Counted from the first letter of the stretch, positions 33,186 to 42,405 are shown. The stretch is 64,000 nucleotides of DNA from Halovenus sp037080055 (GCF_037080055.1 NZ_JBAOJI010000001.1:682001-746000); one strand, 5' to 3'. A program made the numbers and translations. Notes: generated from the letters alone by a model not told the origin.

Positions 33186-34730
33186 CTACGAATCGTCGGG
33201 CTGATCGGCTGGTTCCCGGCCGAGTGAGAGATTCCGGGGCCCCTCGCCGAGATACTCCTCGTCGACTTCGGTTTCGGTCGCGTACGGGCTCTCTGCGGGC
33301 GTGCCGACATCTGAGCTGAGTACGTCCAGAAACCGCGAGGAGACCATCTCCTTGACGATATTGTGGAGCGACTCGTCTCGGTCGTCGGTCGCACCGAGCA
33401 CGCCGAGTTCGATCTGTGCGCCGGCCATATCGACGTGACCGCCGGCGCTGCCGATCTGCCCGAATGCGTCCCGGAGCGTCTCGCCGAGATCGATCTCCGC
33501 TCCGCGAGTACGCGCCGAGATGAAAATCTTCCCGTCCTTGATCCCGTAGACCAGAACTGTCGTAATTCCGTCCAGATTCAGCAGTCGGTCGGCGGCCTGT
33601 GCCAGCGCGTCCCGTTCGGAGAGTTCGCCGACACAGGAAAGCAGTACAGGTCCCTCGACCCGCCGGTTGCTGATCGCGTCGGCGATGGTGCCGAAGGTCC
33701 GTGGGCTGATACTCGGTGATTCGATCCGTTCTAACATCGCGAAGTCCACCGCCGAGACCAGCCGTGCACCGGCCCTGAAATCCTCCCGCGAGACTTCCCG
33801 AGAGAAGCCGTCCGTGTCGACGTGAATACCGAACATGAGCGCGGTCGCGAGGTCCTCCTCGAAGGAGATGTTGAACCGGTCGAGGTAATCGACCAGCAGC
33901 GTGCTGGTCGCACCGACGCCGCTGCGAAGATCGACAAACCGGGCGTCGACGGGCGAGCGCGGCGGGTGGTGATCGATCACGATATCGATCGGCAGATCTG
34001 ACGGCAGTTGATCGTTGACGCTGGGCCGGGAGTGATCGACCAGCGCGATCCCGTCGAACTCCGCGAGGTCCTCGTCTGGGTCGAGATTCCGGAGTTCCAT
34101 CCCGAGTACGTTGACGAACGCGCGGTTCTCCTGGTGAGTGATTTCGCCGTAGTAACAGACCTCGGTCGGACAGCCAGCCGCCTCGGCCAGCCGGCCGAGT
34201 GCGAGTGCGCTCGCGAGTGCGTCGGGATCCGGATTGTCGTGAGTCACGACGGCAAGTCGGTCGATATCGCGGAGAATACGCTGTAGCTGTCGCATCCGCT
34301 GTCCCCGGTCACCGATCCGTTCGGAGATGTGTTCTGTCAGGGCTTCAGCGGGATCGACGAGTCGATCTGTGGAGCCGGCCAGTTGGTCGGTTCCGGCGGC
34401 GGATCGCACCGTCTGCTCCGGCCCGTCGGCGGGCCAGCCGGTGTAACTGACCAAGTACGCCTCCGGGAAGACGCTCTGGACGGCAGCCGTGAGTCGCTCG
34501 TTTCGGTCGCGGTTCTCGTCAAACACACCGACGAGGTTGGGGGTTTCGAGTCGGGTGAGATCCTCGCCGTCGAGGCTGTCGAACTCCGCGACCGAAATGC
34601 CCTGCTCTGTGAGCGAGTCGGCGAGGGCGGAGTCGTCGGTCCCGACCTGCAACCGTCCGGGCTGCTCGTGAATAGACTGGGCGACCGTCCCGAGAAGTGA
34701 GCCGCCGCCCAGAAGCAGCCACTGGATCAT
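33186..34730 (-). CDS. DHH-DHHA1 phosphoesterase with N-terminal Rossmann-like domain
   Basis: The 514-residue protein has an N-terminal nucleotide-binding-like domain of about 110 residues (IQWLLLGGGSLLG, then LVGVFDENRDRN), similar to TrkA-N. The DHH domain carries HDNPDPDA (164-171), a VDHS motif, and DHHPP. The DHHA1 domain ends GSAGGHVDMAGAQ. These residues bind Mn2+ in RecJ/NrnA-type enzymes that hydrolyse short oligonucleotides or cyclic dinucleotides. The domain order Rossmann-DHH-DHHA1 is known in archaea but the substrate is not. The ATG at 34730 fits. The protein is likely cotranscribed with the CBS-ParB gene 46 bp downstream. Confidence 0.85.
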   Translation of the reverse strand: MIQWLLLGGGSLLGTVAQSIHEQPGRLQVGTDDSALADSLTEQGISVAEFDSLDGEDLTRLETPNLVGVFDENRDRNERLTAAVQSVFPEAYLVSYTGWPADGPEQTVRSAAGTDQLAGSTDRLVDPAEALTEHISERIGDRGQRMRQLQRILRDIDRLAVVTHDNPDPDALASALALGRLAEAAGCPTEVCYYGEITHQENRAFVNVLGMELRNLDPDEDLAEFDGIALVDHSRPSVNDQLPSDLPIDIVIDHHPPRSPVDARFVDLRSGVGATSTLLVDYLDRFNISFEEDLATALMFGIHVDTDGFSREVSREDFRAGARLVSAVDFAMLERIESPSISPRTFGTIADAISNRRVEGPVLLSCVGELSERDALAQAADRLLNLDGITTVLVYGIKDGKIFISARTRGAEIDLGETLRDAFGQIGSAGGHVDMAGAQIELGVLGATDDRDESLHNIVKEMVSSRFLDVLSSDVGTPAESPYATETEVDEEYLGEGPRNLSLGREPADQPDDS

Positions 34731-34780
34731 AGGTAACGTTGTGGATGAATCCGTAAAACATCCGGCGGTTCCGCGTCGGA

Positions 34781-35209
34781 TTATTTGAGACGCTCCTGCA
34801 GGAAAGAGGGGTGGGCCGCGCTGACACCGTCTAGTTCCATGATTTCGTCGTTGATGATCTCGCCGAGGGAGTCACCGTCTGGCGCTCGGATCTCGGCCAT
34901 CAGGGTGTGATCGCCACTCGACGTGTAGAGAGATTCGATGGAATCGAGTTCTTTCAACGCCCGAGTCACCTCCACGTACTGCTCGCTCTCGACGTCGACA
35001 CCGACGATAGCGATAGACTGGCCGGAGAGTTTCTTGGGATCGACGTCGGCAGAGTAGCCGACGATCACGCCCTCCTCTTCCAGTTTCTGAATATACTTGC
35101 GGACAGTGGGCTTGGAGACGTCCGCCCGCTCGGCGATCTCCGCGTACGATGCCTGCGCATCCTCCTCTAAAACCGATAAAATACGTTGTTCCGTAGCCTC
35201 TGCGCTCAT
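34781..35209 (-). CDS. Lrp/AsnC-family transcriptional regulator
   Basis: The 142-residue protein has an N-terminal winged helix-turn-helix (LEEDAQASYAEIAERADVSK and PTVRKYIQKLEEEGVIVGYS) and a C-terminal RAM (ligand-binding) domain (IAIVGVDVESEQYVEVTRAL, YTSSGDHTLMAEIRAPDGDS). Such proteins bind amino acids and form octamers. It lies downstream of, and on the same strand as, the 2-oxoacid:ferredoxin oxidoreductase beta gene, 120 bp away with a TATA-like stretch between, so a role in controlling amino acid or pyruvate use is plausible but inferred. Confidence 0.92.
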   Translation of the reverse strand: MSAEATEQRILSVLEEDAQASYAEIAERADVSKPTVRKYIQKLEEEGVIVGYSADVDPKKLSGQSIAIVGVDVESEQYVEVTRALKELDSIESLYTSSGDHTLMAEIRAPDGDSLGEIINDEIMELDGVSAAHPSFLQERLK

Positions 35210-35328
35210 ACTCTACTCTTTCACACCACCAGAAAAATATCTTCCGAATCCATAAGTGAACTTTTCCCGGACAAACCCGGAACAGATTCCGGCCGTTCGA
35301 CCGTCTGTCCGTGGTCGTGAGAAGTCGG

Positions 35329-36267
35329 TCAGGTGTGTCGGCCGAGCAGTTCGTCGGCGGTCCGGGCCCACTCTGCGTCCTCGTCGAAGTACCGTTCAGC
35401 GAGGGGATCGGCCGGCATCTCACCGGTTTTGCGTTTCTCCTCACCGTAGGAAAGTCGGTTATCGTCGCGGTAGAATCGACCGGTCAGGACCTCACCCTCG
35501 TAGAGTCGGTTCTCGGCTTCGTACATCATGTCGGCCGCCTCGCGGCGGTTGTTGATATCGAAGTCGAACTCGTCGTCCTGCTGGATGTCGGTGTACGGGA
35601 CGTACTCCTTGGCGTCCTTGTTCCAGGTCGGACACTGGGTCAGGAAGTCGATGTGAGCGAAGCCGTCGTGCTGGATGGCCTCGGCGAGAATCTCCTGGGC
35701 CTGCCGCGGGTTCGTCGCCGCCGTCCGGGCGACGTAGGAGGCCCCCGAAGCCAGCGACAGTGTCAGCGGCCGCACCGGATCTTTCGCGCTGCCGCTGGGC
35801 TGCGTTTTGGATTTGTGTCCCTTCGGGCTCGTCGGTGAGGTTTGCCCTTTCGTCAGCCCGAAGATTTCGTTGTTGAACACGATATATGTCATGTCGTGGT
35901 TCTCCCGGGCGGTGTGCATGAAGTGGTTGCCGCCGATGCCGTAACCGTCGCCGTCACCGCCTGCCGCGACCACTTCGAGACCGGGATTGGCGAGTTTGGC
36001 CGCGCGTGCGACCGGGAGCGAGCGGCCGTGGATTGCGTGATAGCCGTAGCTCTCGAAATAGCTGGAGAGTTTGCCCGAACAGCCGATGCCGGTCACGAGC
36101 AACACCTCTTCGGGCGTGCGACCGACTTCCGGCATCGCCCCCTTCAGCGCCTTCAGGACCGCGAAGTCACCACAGCCCGGACACCACGTCGGCTGTGGCT
36201 CCACCCCCGGTGTGAAGTCGTCTTTCTCTGCCTGTTCCTCGGTATCGATGGCCGTGAATGCTGTCAT
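35329..36267 (-). CDS. 2-oxoacid:ferredoxin oxidoreductase beta subunit
   Basis: The 312-residue thiamine diphosphate-binding subunit has WCPGCGDFAVLKALKGAMP near residue 28, then VTGIGCSGKLSSYFESYGYH, GGDGDGYGIGGNHFMHTAREN (the ThDP motif; GDGDGYGIGGNH), NNEIFGLTKGQTSPTSPKG and DFLTQCPTWN. The Cys residues in CPGC, GCSG and CPTW coordinate a [4Fe-4S] cluster. With the alpha subunit 15 bp upstream it decarboxylates pyruvate or 2-oxoglutarate to the acyl-CoA, reducing ferredoxin; haloarchaea use such enzymes in place of dehydrogenase complexes. Size matches haloarchaeal Por/Kor beta subunits, and I cannot separate the two substrates from sequence alone. Confidence 0.92.
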   Translation of the reverse strand: MTAFTAIDTEEQAEKDDFTPGVEPQPTWCPGCGDFAVLKALKGAMPEVGRTPEEVLLVTGIGCSGKLSSYFESYGYHAIHGRSLPVARAAKLANPGLEVVAAGGDGDGYGIGGNHFMHTARENHDMTYIVFNNEIFGLTKGQTSPTSPKGHKSKTQPSGSAKDPVRPLTLSLASGASYVARTAATNPRQAQEILAEAIQHDGFAHIDFLTQCPTWNKDAKEYVPYTDIQQDDEFDFDINNRREAADMMYEAENRLYEGEVLTGRFYRDDNRLSYGEEKRKTGEMPADPLAERYFDEDAEWARTADELLGRHT

Positions 36268-36282
36268 CTGTGATCACCTAAA

Positions 36283-38175
36283 TTAATCTCCCGCCGCCGG
36301 TTCGAGGCGCATGTTTCCGGTCAGTTCCGCGCTGCCGGAGAAACTCGACTCGAAGCCGTCGACGATTTCGCCGGGCTCGAACGGTTCGCCGTCGTATTTG
36401 AGCAGACTGGTCAGTTTCCGGCCGAACCGACCGAGTTCCTTCTGTGTCAGCCCGCGGAACTGCGCCGACGCGTTCATCTCGACGACAAGACACTCCTCGA
36501 CGCTTTCGAGGAACGCGGTCACTTCGCTCTCCGGATAGGGCATCAGATCGCTGACGCCCAGCGCCTTGACGCTCTCGCCGCGTGCGTTGAGTCGGTCGAC
36601 GGCCTCGAAAGCGGTGTCCTGCTGGCTCCCCCAGACCAGAATCCCGTGAGTCGCCTCGGACGGTCCGTAGTGGGTCTGGTGCGAGGAGTCCATCTCGTCG
36701 AGGTCCTCCCGGATGGAGGTGAGTTTGCGCATCCGACGATCCATCTGTGCCTTGCGGTTGTCCGGCGATTCGGAGATGTGTCCGACCTCCTGTGACTCGT
36801 TGCCGGTCACGAGGTGCCGGCCTCCCTTCTGGCCGGGAATCGACCGCGGATTCGAGCCGTCTTCGACGTCGTGGCGGTACCGCTGGAACTTCCCGGAGGC
36901 GTCGTGAGCCGCCTCGGCGAGTTCGTCCTCGGTGAGCACGCCCTCCATGCCGGCGGTTGGCTCGCGGTCGAAGAAATCGACCGGCACAGTTCGGAGTTCG
37001 CCCTGAATCTTCTGGTCGTAGACGACGATAGCCGGCAGATTGTAGCTGTATGCCAACTCGAAGGCCTTGCGCGTCTGGTCGTAGGCTTCCCGGACGTTCG
37101 CCGGCGCGAAAACGACCCGACACGAGTCGCCTTGACTCGTGTACAGGACGTGTTCCAGGTCGGCCTGCTCGGGTTTGGTCGGCATCCCCGTCGACGGCCC
37201 GGCCCGCATCGCCTCGACGAGCACGATCGGTGTTTCTGTCATCTCCGCGAGTCCGAGCGGTTCGCTCATCAGCGCGAACCCGCCACCGGAAGAGCCAGAC
37301 ATCGCCTTCGCACCCGCATGCGAAGCGCCCAGCGCGAGCGCGGCGGCCGCAATTTCGTCTTCGACCTGCTCGGAGATGCCGCCGAAATGCGGCAGGTTCT
37401 GTGACATGATCGTGAACACGTCCGTCCACGGCGTCATCGGATACCCGGAGATGAACCGACAGCCCTCGTCGAGGGCACCGTAGGCGATGGCGTTCGAGCC
37501 GCTGAGCATCGCCATCTCCTGGTCGTGGTCGCCTTCCGGCACGCGGAGGTCGTGTGTGATGTCGAACTCCTTGGCGCGGTCGTAGGCCTTCTGGAGGATA
37601 TCGAGGTTCTGCTCTTGGTTCTCGCCACTCATCGCCTCCCTGATCAGTCCCTCGAAGTGCGTCGTGTCGATGTCCAGAAGCGCCGCCGTGATACCGATTC
37701 CGGCCGTGTTACGCATCACTTCTCGGCCGTGCTCGCGGGCCAGCGCGCGCAGGTCGACCGGGTAGACGTGCCAGTTGTTCTTCTCGGCACGCTCTTCGAG
37801 TCCGATCTCGGCGACTGCCTCCTCGTCGATCAACCCTGTATCGTAGACGATCACGCCCCCCTCGTTCAGGTCGTCGAGATGCTCGGTCAGTGGCTTCATC
37901 TCCTCGTCGCCGTAGTAAGCGTCCTCGCTCGGGTTGCGCGCGAAGCTATCTCCCAGCGAGAGGAGGAAATTGAAGCCGTCGCCACGCGAGCGGACGCGCT
38001 GTTCGCCGGCACGCACTTCGACGTACGTATGACCGCCACGGATGCGCGACGGATAATGCCTATGTGTGAAGATGTGCAAACCAGCCCGCATCAGCGCTTT
38101 CGCGAAGTTCTGACTGGTCGAATCGATTCCATCGCCTGATCCCCCGGCGATCCGCCACATCAGTGTGTCACTCAT
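36283..38175 (-). CDS. 2-oxoacid:ferredoxin oxidoreductase alpha subunit (gamma domain fused)
   Basis: The 630-residue protein starts with the gamma domain (IAGGSGDGIDSTSQNFAKAL, HYPSRIRGGHTYVEVRAGEQ), which binds CoA, and continues with the alpha pyrimidine-binding domain (GSNAIAYGALDEGCRFISGY and PMTPWTDVFTIMSQ, AGAKAMSGSSGGGFALMSEP, MRAGPSTGMPTKPEQADLEH). The C-terminal third ends in VDGFESSFSGSAELTGN. The ATG at 38175 was preferred to GTG 38184 since GAGGTGG, a good Shine-Dalgarno-like sequence, precedes it by 6-8 nt. Order alpha then beta, with 15 bp between, makes an operon. Both domains look intact, so the complex should be functional. Confidence 0.92.
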   Translation of the reverse strand: MSDTLMWRIAGGSGDGIDSTSQNFAKALMRAGLHIFTHRHYPSRIRGGHTYVEVRAGEQRVRSRGDGFNFLLSLGDSFARNPSEDAYYGDEEMKPLTEHLDDLNEGGVIVYDTGLIDEEAVAEIGLEERAEKNNWHVYPVDLRALAREHGREVMRNTAGIGITAALLDIDTTHFEGLIREAMSGENQEQNLDILQKAYDRAKEFDITHDLRVPEGDHDQEMAMLSGSNAIAYGALDEGCRFISGYPMTPWTDVFTIMSQNLPHFGGISEQVEDEIAAAALALGASHAGAKAMSGSSGGGFALMSEPLGLAEMTETPIVLVEAMRAGPSTGMPTKPEQADLEHVLYTSQGDSCRVVFAPANVREAYDQTRKAFELAYSYNLPAIVVYDQKIQGELRTVPVDFFDREPTAGMEGVLTEDELAEAAHDASGKFQRYRHDVEDGSNPRSIPGQKGGRHLVTGNESQEVGHISESPDNRKAQMDRRMRKLTSIREDLDEMDSSHQTHYGPSEATHGILVWGSQQDTAFEAVDRLNARGESVKALGVSDLMPYPESEVTAFLESVEECLVVEMNASAQFRGLTQKELGRFGRKLTSLLKYDGEPFEPGEIVDGFESSFSGSAELTGNMRLEPAAGD

Positions 38176-38373
38176 GGTGACCACCTCTCAATCCATGTAC
38201 ACCGCATACCTATACTGTGACGGCCTCGTGACTAAAACCTTGCTACAAAATAACATTCAACATGGTTAATCACCACAAATAACCGGGAAAATATGGGCGC
38301 AACTATGTGGAGAGTAGACAAAAACGAAGAAGATCCTAAACGATTGTTCAGGAAAAACCGGGATCGTGGTTGC

Positions 38374-38397
38374 GGGAGTCCCAGCGCAGCGACTCCC
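38374..38397 (-). terminator. hairpin downstream of the acyl-CoA dehydrogenase gene
   Basis: GGGAGTC 38374-38380 and GACTCCC 38391-38397 form a perfect 7-bp stem around a 10-nt loop, 18 bp after the end of the acyl-CoA dehydrogenase gene. Haloarchaeal terminators are usually T-rich without hairpins, so this may protect the RNA 3' end rather than terminate. The rest of the 38176-38414 interval has no recognisable gene. Confidence 0.35.
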
Positions 38398-38414
38398 ATA
38401 TCAGGTCGTTGAGA

Positions 38415-39620
38415 TTACCGCGGGGCCTGGCTGTAGATCAGATTTCGCTGGATCGGGTTCGCACCTTCGTAGATGACCGGCACACGAACGTCGCGGTAGA
38501 CTCGTGAGATGCGGTTTTCGTTCAGCACGGAGCGGCCGCCGTGCAGTTGCATGCCACGTTCGGCACATTCGGTCGCGGCCTCGGTCGCGGTGGTTTTCGC
38601 GAGTGCGGCCCAGTAGCCGGGTCGGTCACCGTTCGCGACTTTTTCGACGGCGCGCCAACTCAGCGCACGCGCCGATTCAAACTCCATGCGCATCTCCGCG
38701 AGATCATGTTGGACAGACTGGAAATTGTCGATGGTGCGGCCGAAGGCCTCCCTGTCGTGAACGAACGCCGAGGCCTCTTCGATTGCGGCGGCCGCGAGGC
38801 CGAGACCGTGTCCAGCAACGACCGCGCGGCCGTGGTTGAAGAAATCAGCCATCACGTAGAAGCCCGCCCCTTCGTTGCCGACGAGGTTCTCTTCGGGAAT
38901 CCGGCAGTCGTCGAAGGTGATGTGTGCCTGCTTGGAGGCACGATAGCACATCTTCTCGGGGATGTGCTCGGCGTGGTAGCCGGGAGCGTCGGTGGGGACG
39001 ATAAACAGCGAGAAATTGCCGTAGCGGTTGTCCTCGTCGTGGCCCGTGCGGGCGTAGATCGTCAACCAGTCGGCCTCGACACCGTTGCCGACCCAGTACT
39101 TCTCGCCGTTGAGCACCCACTCGTCGCCGTCCTGGGTCGCCTCGGTCGACCCAGGGCTCGCTGAGCTTTGCTCAGGGGTGTCTTTCTCGGCGGTCGTCTG
39201 CATCCCGGCCATGTCGCTGCCGGTCTCGGGTTCGGAGACGCCGAGTCCGGAGCGCATCTCGTTTTCGGCGACGGGACGAAGATACTCTTCTTTCTGTTCT
39301 TCGGTCCCGTGTTCTTCGACGATGGTCGTCCCGAAGCCCGGAAGTTGCAGCGAGAGACCGAGTCCGGCGTCTGCTTTGTAAAACTCCTCAGCAATCGCGA
39401 GTTGCTCGTAAATAGAGAATCCGCGGCCGCCGTACTCCTCACTGATGGACTGGCCGACCAGTCCGGCCTCCTCGCCTTTCTTGACGATTTCCTCGGGATA
39501 CTCGCCGCGGTCGAAGTACTCCTCTGCGTTGGGTTCGATGTGTTTCTCGGCGAATTCACGGGCCTCCTGTTTGACATCACGTGCGTGCTCCGGAACAATA
39601 CTCTCTTCTAACAAATCCAT
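38415..39620 (-). CDS. acyl-CoA dehydrogenase
   Basis: The 401-residue FAD enzyme introduces the alpha-beta double bond in acyl-CoA. Text typical of the family includes GLVGQSISEEYGGRGFSIYE, MRSGLGVSEPETGSDMAGMQ (FAD- and substrate-binding), NGEKYWVGNGVEADWLTIYA, VTFDDCRIPEENLVG-like ITFDDCRIPEENLVGNEGAG, DREAFGRTIDNFQSVQHDLA and AERGMQLHGGRSVLNENRIS. A 13-residue Ser/Thr/Glu/Gln insertion follows residue 150 (TPEQSSASPGSTEAT). The ATG at 39620 sits about 25 bp downstream of TTTATTTG, giving a leaderless start. The substrate chain length cannot be told, and no beta-oxidation partners are adjacent. Confidence 0.92.
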   Translation of the reverse strand: MDLLEESIVPEHARDVKQEAREFAEKHIEPNAEEYFDRGEYPEEIVKKGEEAGLVGQSISEEYGGRGFSIYEQLAIAEEFYKADAGLGLSLQLPGFGTTIVEEHGTEEQKEEYLRPVAENEMRSGLGVSEPETGSDMAGMQTTAEKDTPEQSSASPGSTEATQDGDEWVLNGEKYWVGNGVEADWLTIYARTGHDEDNRYGNFSLFIVPTDAPGYHAEHIPEKMCYRASKQAHITFDDCRIPEENLVGNEGAGFYVMADFFNHGRAVVAGHGLGLAAAAIEEASAFVHDREAFGRTIDNFQSVQHDLAEMRMEFESARALSWRAVEKVANGDRPGYWAALAKTTATEAATECAERGMQLHGGRSVLNENRISRVYRDVRVPVIYEGANPIQRNLIYSQAPR

Positions 39621-39678
39621 ATCAATGGTTAGGAGAGGAGACAAATAAAGAGCAGACCTACGAGGTTTGGGAGAAGAG

Positions 39679-40281
39679 TCAGACTTCGATTTCCTGCATC
39701 AGACTCACGAGTTCGTCGAGTTCCGGGAAGGTGTAGACTTTGACGTTGATGTCGGATTCCAGCGCCTGCACTCGCGAGTCGAACATCAGCGCCATCTCGT
39801 CATCGCGGTCACCGACGAGTTCGTTGACCATGCCGCTGCCGGGGCCGTAGGTGAACGTCGGCGTCGACATATCGATGGTCGTGTTCAGCACGTTCGCCCA
39901 CCCGTCGATGAAACCAGAGGTCATGATGTTGCCGATTTCTTGGATCGCCGACCGCTCCATATCGGTGAACCCGTCGCTCGACTCCTCGCCGTTGCCCATA
40001 TCGCCCATCATGCCGTGGGCGAGTTTCTTCGCGTCCTCAGCGTTGAACAGAAAGAGGATGTGGCCGTAGGGTCGTTCGGTCATCTCGATGCTGATGCCGA
40101 TCTGTTTCTCGTCGCCGACGTGGGCCCGGATATCGGGGATGTCGATAAAGTTGATCTTGGTAATCTCCATTTCGGTCTCCATCCCGGTCATCTGACTGAG
40201 ATGGTCGGCCACCGTGTTCCCGCCCTGCTTGGCCATCTTGTTGAACAACCCCAGCTTCCGAATATCGATCATCAGGCTCAT
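39679..40281 (-). CDS. CheC-family chemotaxis protein
   Basis: The 200-residue protein has the CheC/CheX/FliY fold. The phosphatase motif is readable in ERSAIQEIGNIMTSGFIDGW (family D/S-xxxExxN: E-x-G-N). It lacks a clear second copy of that motif, so it resembles the single-site haloarchaeal CheC types that interact with CheY-P, CheD and the taxis adaptor proteins rather than classical two-site CheC. It is isolated; no other che or archaellum genes are in this window. The ATG at 40281 is used; ATG 40272 is possible. Confidence 0.8.
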   Translation of the reverse strand: MSLMIDIRKLGLFNKMAKQGGNTVADHLSQMTGMETEMEITKINFIDIPDIRAHVGDEKQIGISIEMTERPYGHILFLFNAEDAKKLAHGMMGDMGNGEESSDGFTDMERSAIQEIGNIMTSGFIDGWANVLNTTIDMSTPTFTYGPGSGMVNELVGDRDDEMALMFDSRVQALESDINVKVYTFPELDELVSLMQEIEV

Positions 40282-40395
40282 GAATGAGTCGTTGTGCTCT
40301 CATTTTGCGCCGACCTATATAATACGTGTCCTCGAATTTTCGCAGGCGAGAATTGGCCGACGAAGCGGTCAGAGCGGCCGCAGACAGGCAGCCGG

Positions 40396-41388
40396 TTAGC
40401 GGAACCTGAAGCGGTTGCCGTCGTCGGTAAAGAGACTGGCGATGCCAGCGCCGAAAGCGAAGGCGAACCGCTGCGCGCCGAGTTGGACGCGCTGGGCCAG
40501 CGGAGACTGCGGCTCGAACTCCCGAACGGCAACCTCTGTGCCGAGTCGGTCTTCGAGCGTGTCGACCACGTCCTCTTTCGTCCCGAGTTCGTCGACCAGT
40601 CCCTCCTCGGCCGCTTTCGAACCGATGTAGACGCGTGCCTCGGTGGCTTCGAGGGCCTCTTTGTCCATCTCGCGGCGCTCGGCGACGTTCGAGACGAACT
40701 GCTCGTAGTAGTCGTCGATCAATCCCTGCAGATACTCCCGTTCGTGTGCTTCGAGTTCCTTCAGCGGCGTGCCCGCGTCTTTGTACTCGCCGGCGGTCAG
40801 TTGTTCGTACTGGATCCCGAGTCGGTCGGCCAGTTCCGCGGCGGTGACACGCGAGCCGATGACACCGATTGACCCGACGATACTGCCCTCCCGGGCCCAG
40901 ATTTCGTCACAGCCACTCGCGATTTCGTAGCCACCGCTCGCGCAGGTGTCCGTTGCGTACGCAATTGTCGGCCCGTCGAACTGCTCCGCGGCGAGTTTGA
41001 TATCCTCGCTCGGGACGATTTCGCCGCCGGGCGTGTTCAGCCGCACGATGAGTGCGTCCGCACTCCCGTCGGCGTCGGCGCGTTCGATCTGATCGACGAT
41101 TCGATCTGCGCTGGCTCCGGTCGGCGGCGAGCCGAGCCCGCCGCCTGCGTTGCGGGTGATCGCTCCCGTGACGGCAACTTCCGCGACGTTGTAGGAGGGA
41201 ACGATCGAACTGGCGGTCGAGCCAGCGATTCGGATCACCAGCGGTGCCAGAAGGACCACCAGCAGAATGCCTGCAAGCTCCAGGCCCGAACTGGGATACC
41301 AGAGAAACAGCGCCCAGCCAGCAGCCGCACCGATCGTTACGACCGCGACGAACACGACGACTCGAAGGATACTCTTGAGAAGCCCCAT
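40396..41388 (-). CDS. sppA: signal peptide peptidase SppA
   Basis: The 330-residue serine protease has two N-terminal membrane helices (VVVFVAVVTIGAAAGWALFL, LAGILLVVLLAPLVIRIAG) and the S49 peptidase domain. LIVRLNTPGGEIVPSEDIKL gives the oxyanion region, TDTCASGGYEIASGCDEIW carries the nucleophilic Ser (ASGGY), and TAGEYKDAGTPLKEL the general-base Lys. It should cleave remnant signal peptides in the membrane. The C-terminal part (GSKAAEEGLVDELGT) is standard. A single S49 domain is present, as in archaeal enzymes. Confidence 0.92.
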   Translation of the reverse strand: MGLLKSILRVVVFVAVVTIGAAAGWALFLWYPSSGLELAGILLVVLLAPLVIRIAGSTASSIVPSYNVAEVAVTGAITRNAGGGLGSPPTGASADRIVDQIERADADGSADALIVRLNTPGGEIVPSEDIKLAAEQFDGPTIAYATDTCASGGYEIASGCDEIWAREGSIVGSIGVIGSRVTAAELADRLGIQYEQLTAGEYKDAGTPLKELEAHEREYLQGLIDDYYEQFVSNVAERREMDKEALEATEARVYIGSKAAEEGLVDELGTKEDVVDTLEDRLGTEVAVREFEPQSPLAQRVQLGAQRFAFAFGAGIASLFTDDGNRFRFR

Positions 41389-41436
41389 CGCTGTCCGTTC
41401 AGTTGGGCCCCGGAAATAAAAATCACGCCACTGGCG

Positions 41437-41691
41437 TCAGGCCGCCGCTTCGAGGACCGTGATCTCCTCGGCATCGGCCGCCTCGACGTCGAGATGCATC
41501 GGGATGTACTCTCGGCGTTCGTAGCTCTCTTTTTCTTCGGGCTGGCCGACGGTACACCACAGTTGCACCTCATCGGGGCCGTTCCACTCACACTGGCGGT
41601 TGATCCCGAAGCAGACGAACTCGGTACCCTCGTACTCGATGGTCGCACCCTTCCGGATGCCGGGGTCCCCGTGGATGATGAGTTTCTGCAT
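41437..41691 (-). CDS. HAH_0734-family haloarchaeal protein
   Basis: The 84-residue product starts MQKLIIHGDPGIRKGATIEY and continues to CFGINRQCEWNGPDEVQLWC. This matches the small haloarchaeal HAH_0734 family as I remember it. Beta-strand-rich; three Cys residues (in VCFG, RQCE, LWCT) could bind a metal. No function is known. Upstream and downstream neighbours on the same strand are separated by about 50 bp. Confidence 0.75.
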   Translation of the reverse strand: MQKLIIHGDPGIRKGATIEYEGTEFVCFGINRQCEWNGPDEVQLWCTVGQPEEKESYERREYIPMHLDVEAADAEEITVLEAAA

Positions 41692-41739
41692 ACCGAACCG
41701 TTCACACAGTGCAGGTATAACAACTTCGGGTTTGCTCGA

Positions 41740-42093
41740 TCAGGCGGGTTCGACCAGCGCCTCGAACCGGTCGGTGCCCTCCGGGGCCTCTATCGGGATC
41801 GTCAACTCGACCGATTCCCCGCCTTCGATTTCGTGAACCTCATCGACGCTTTTGATCGGCTCGTCGTCGCTGTCGAGTGCCCTGATCGTCACCAGAACGT
41901 CGCCTGTCGCCCCCTGATTTTCGACAGTCACCGTCGCAGCGACCGTTCGCCGACCCGACGTTGCAATTCGTTGCTCCATCTCGACTAACTCTGGATCGGG
42001 TTGGCCGACGAACAGCCCCGTACAGCCGCCGACGCCGCTCGCCACGGCGACCGTCGCGAGCGTAATCGCATCCCGGCGAGACCACTCGACCAT
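41740..42093 (-). CDS. Tat-dependent lipoprotein, hypothetical
   Basis: The 117-residue precursor begins MVEWSRRDAITLATVAVASG and then VGGC-TG, an Arg-Arg Tat motif followed by a lipobox with Cys25 in the first third of the protein. The mature domain (TSGRRTVAATVTVENQGATG, DVLVTIRALDSDDE) looks like a single immunoglobulin-like beta-sandwich. It is likely anchored to the outer face of the membrane. Function unknown. ATG 42093 is chosen over an in-frame start 9 bp upstream because it places the Arg-Arg close to the N terminus. Confidence 0.75.
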   Translation of the reverse strand: MVEWSRRDAITLATVAVASGVGGCTGLFVGQPDPELVEMEQRIATSGRRTVAATVTVENQGATGDVLVTIRALDSDDEPIKSVDEVHEIEGGESVELTIPIEAPEGTDRFEALVEPA

Positions 42094-42202
42094 GGACCGC
42101 ACTCGGGTGTACCCGGGAATAAATGTGCCGGGTACGGCCGTTGTCAGAGTAAACGATTGATTGGTTTCAAAGAGTTTATTACCAGCGGATCAATAGAGGC
42201 AG

Positions 42203-42405
42203 ATGGGCCTTGGAAGAGCACCCAACCCCACACTATCGAGAGATTCACTCCTGGATCTGGTTTGCAGCCATCATCGGTAGATACCACCCAGGGCCCCAAC
42301 CCTTACATGCCGGCCAAACGCCGACCTGAACTGCTCGCGCGTCTGGCCGCATACCCCACTGTCTTTGAACTGTGAGTAGTCACCCGGGTGAACACGGCCA
42401 CTCAG
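42203..42405. ncRNA. candidate small RNA or leaderless microprotein region
   Basis: The 300-bp interval between two minus-strand genes holds a TTTATT box (42175-42180) 25 bp before ATG 42203 on the plus strand, as for a leaderless start; that frame codes only 25 residues. The interval also contains a strong hairpin (ATGC-GGCC... at 42313-42327 paired with GCGTCTGGCCGCAT-type sequence ending near 42357), about 14 pairs with one bulge and a base change that pairs only on the minus strand as G-U, and a perfect palindrome TCACCCGGGTGA at 42380-42391. So transcription direction is unresolved. No known RNA family recognised. Confidence 0.35.
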
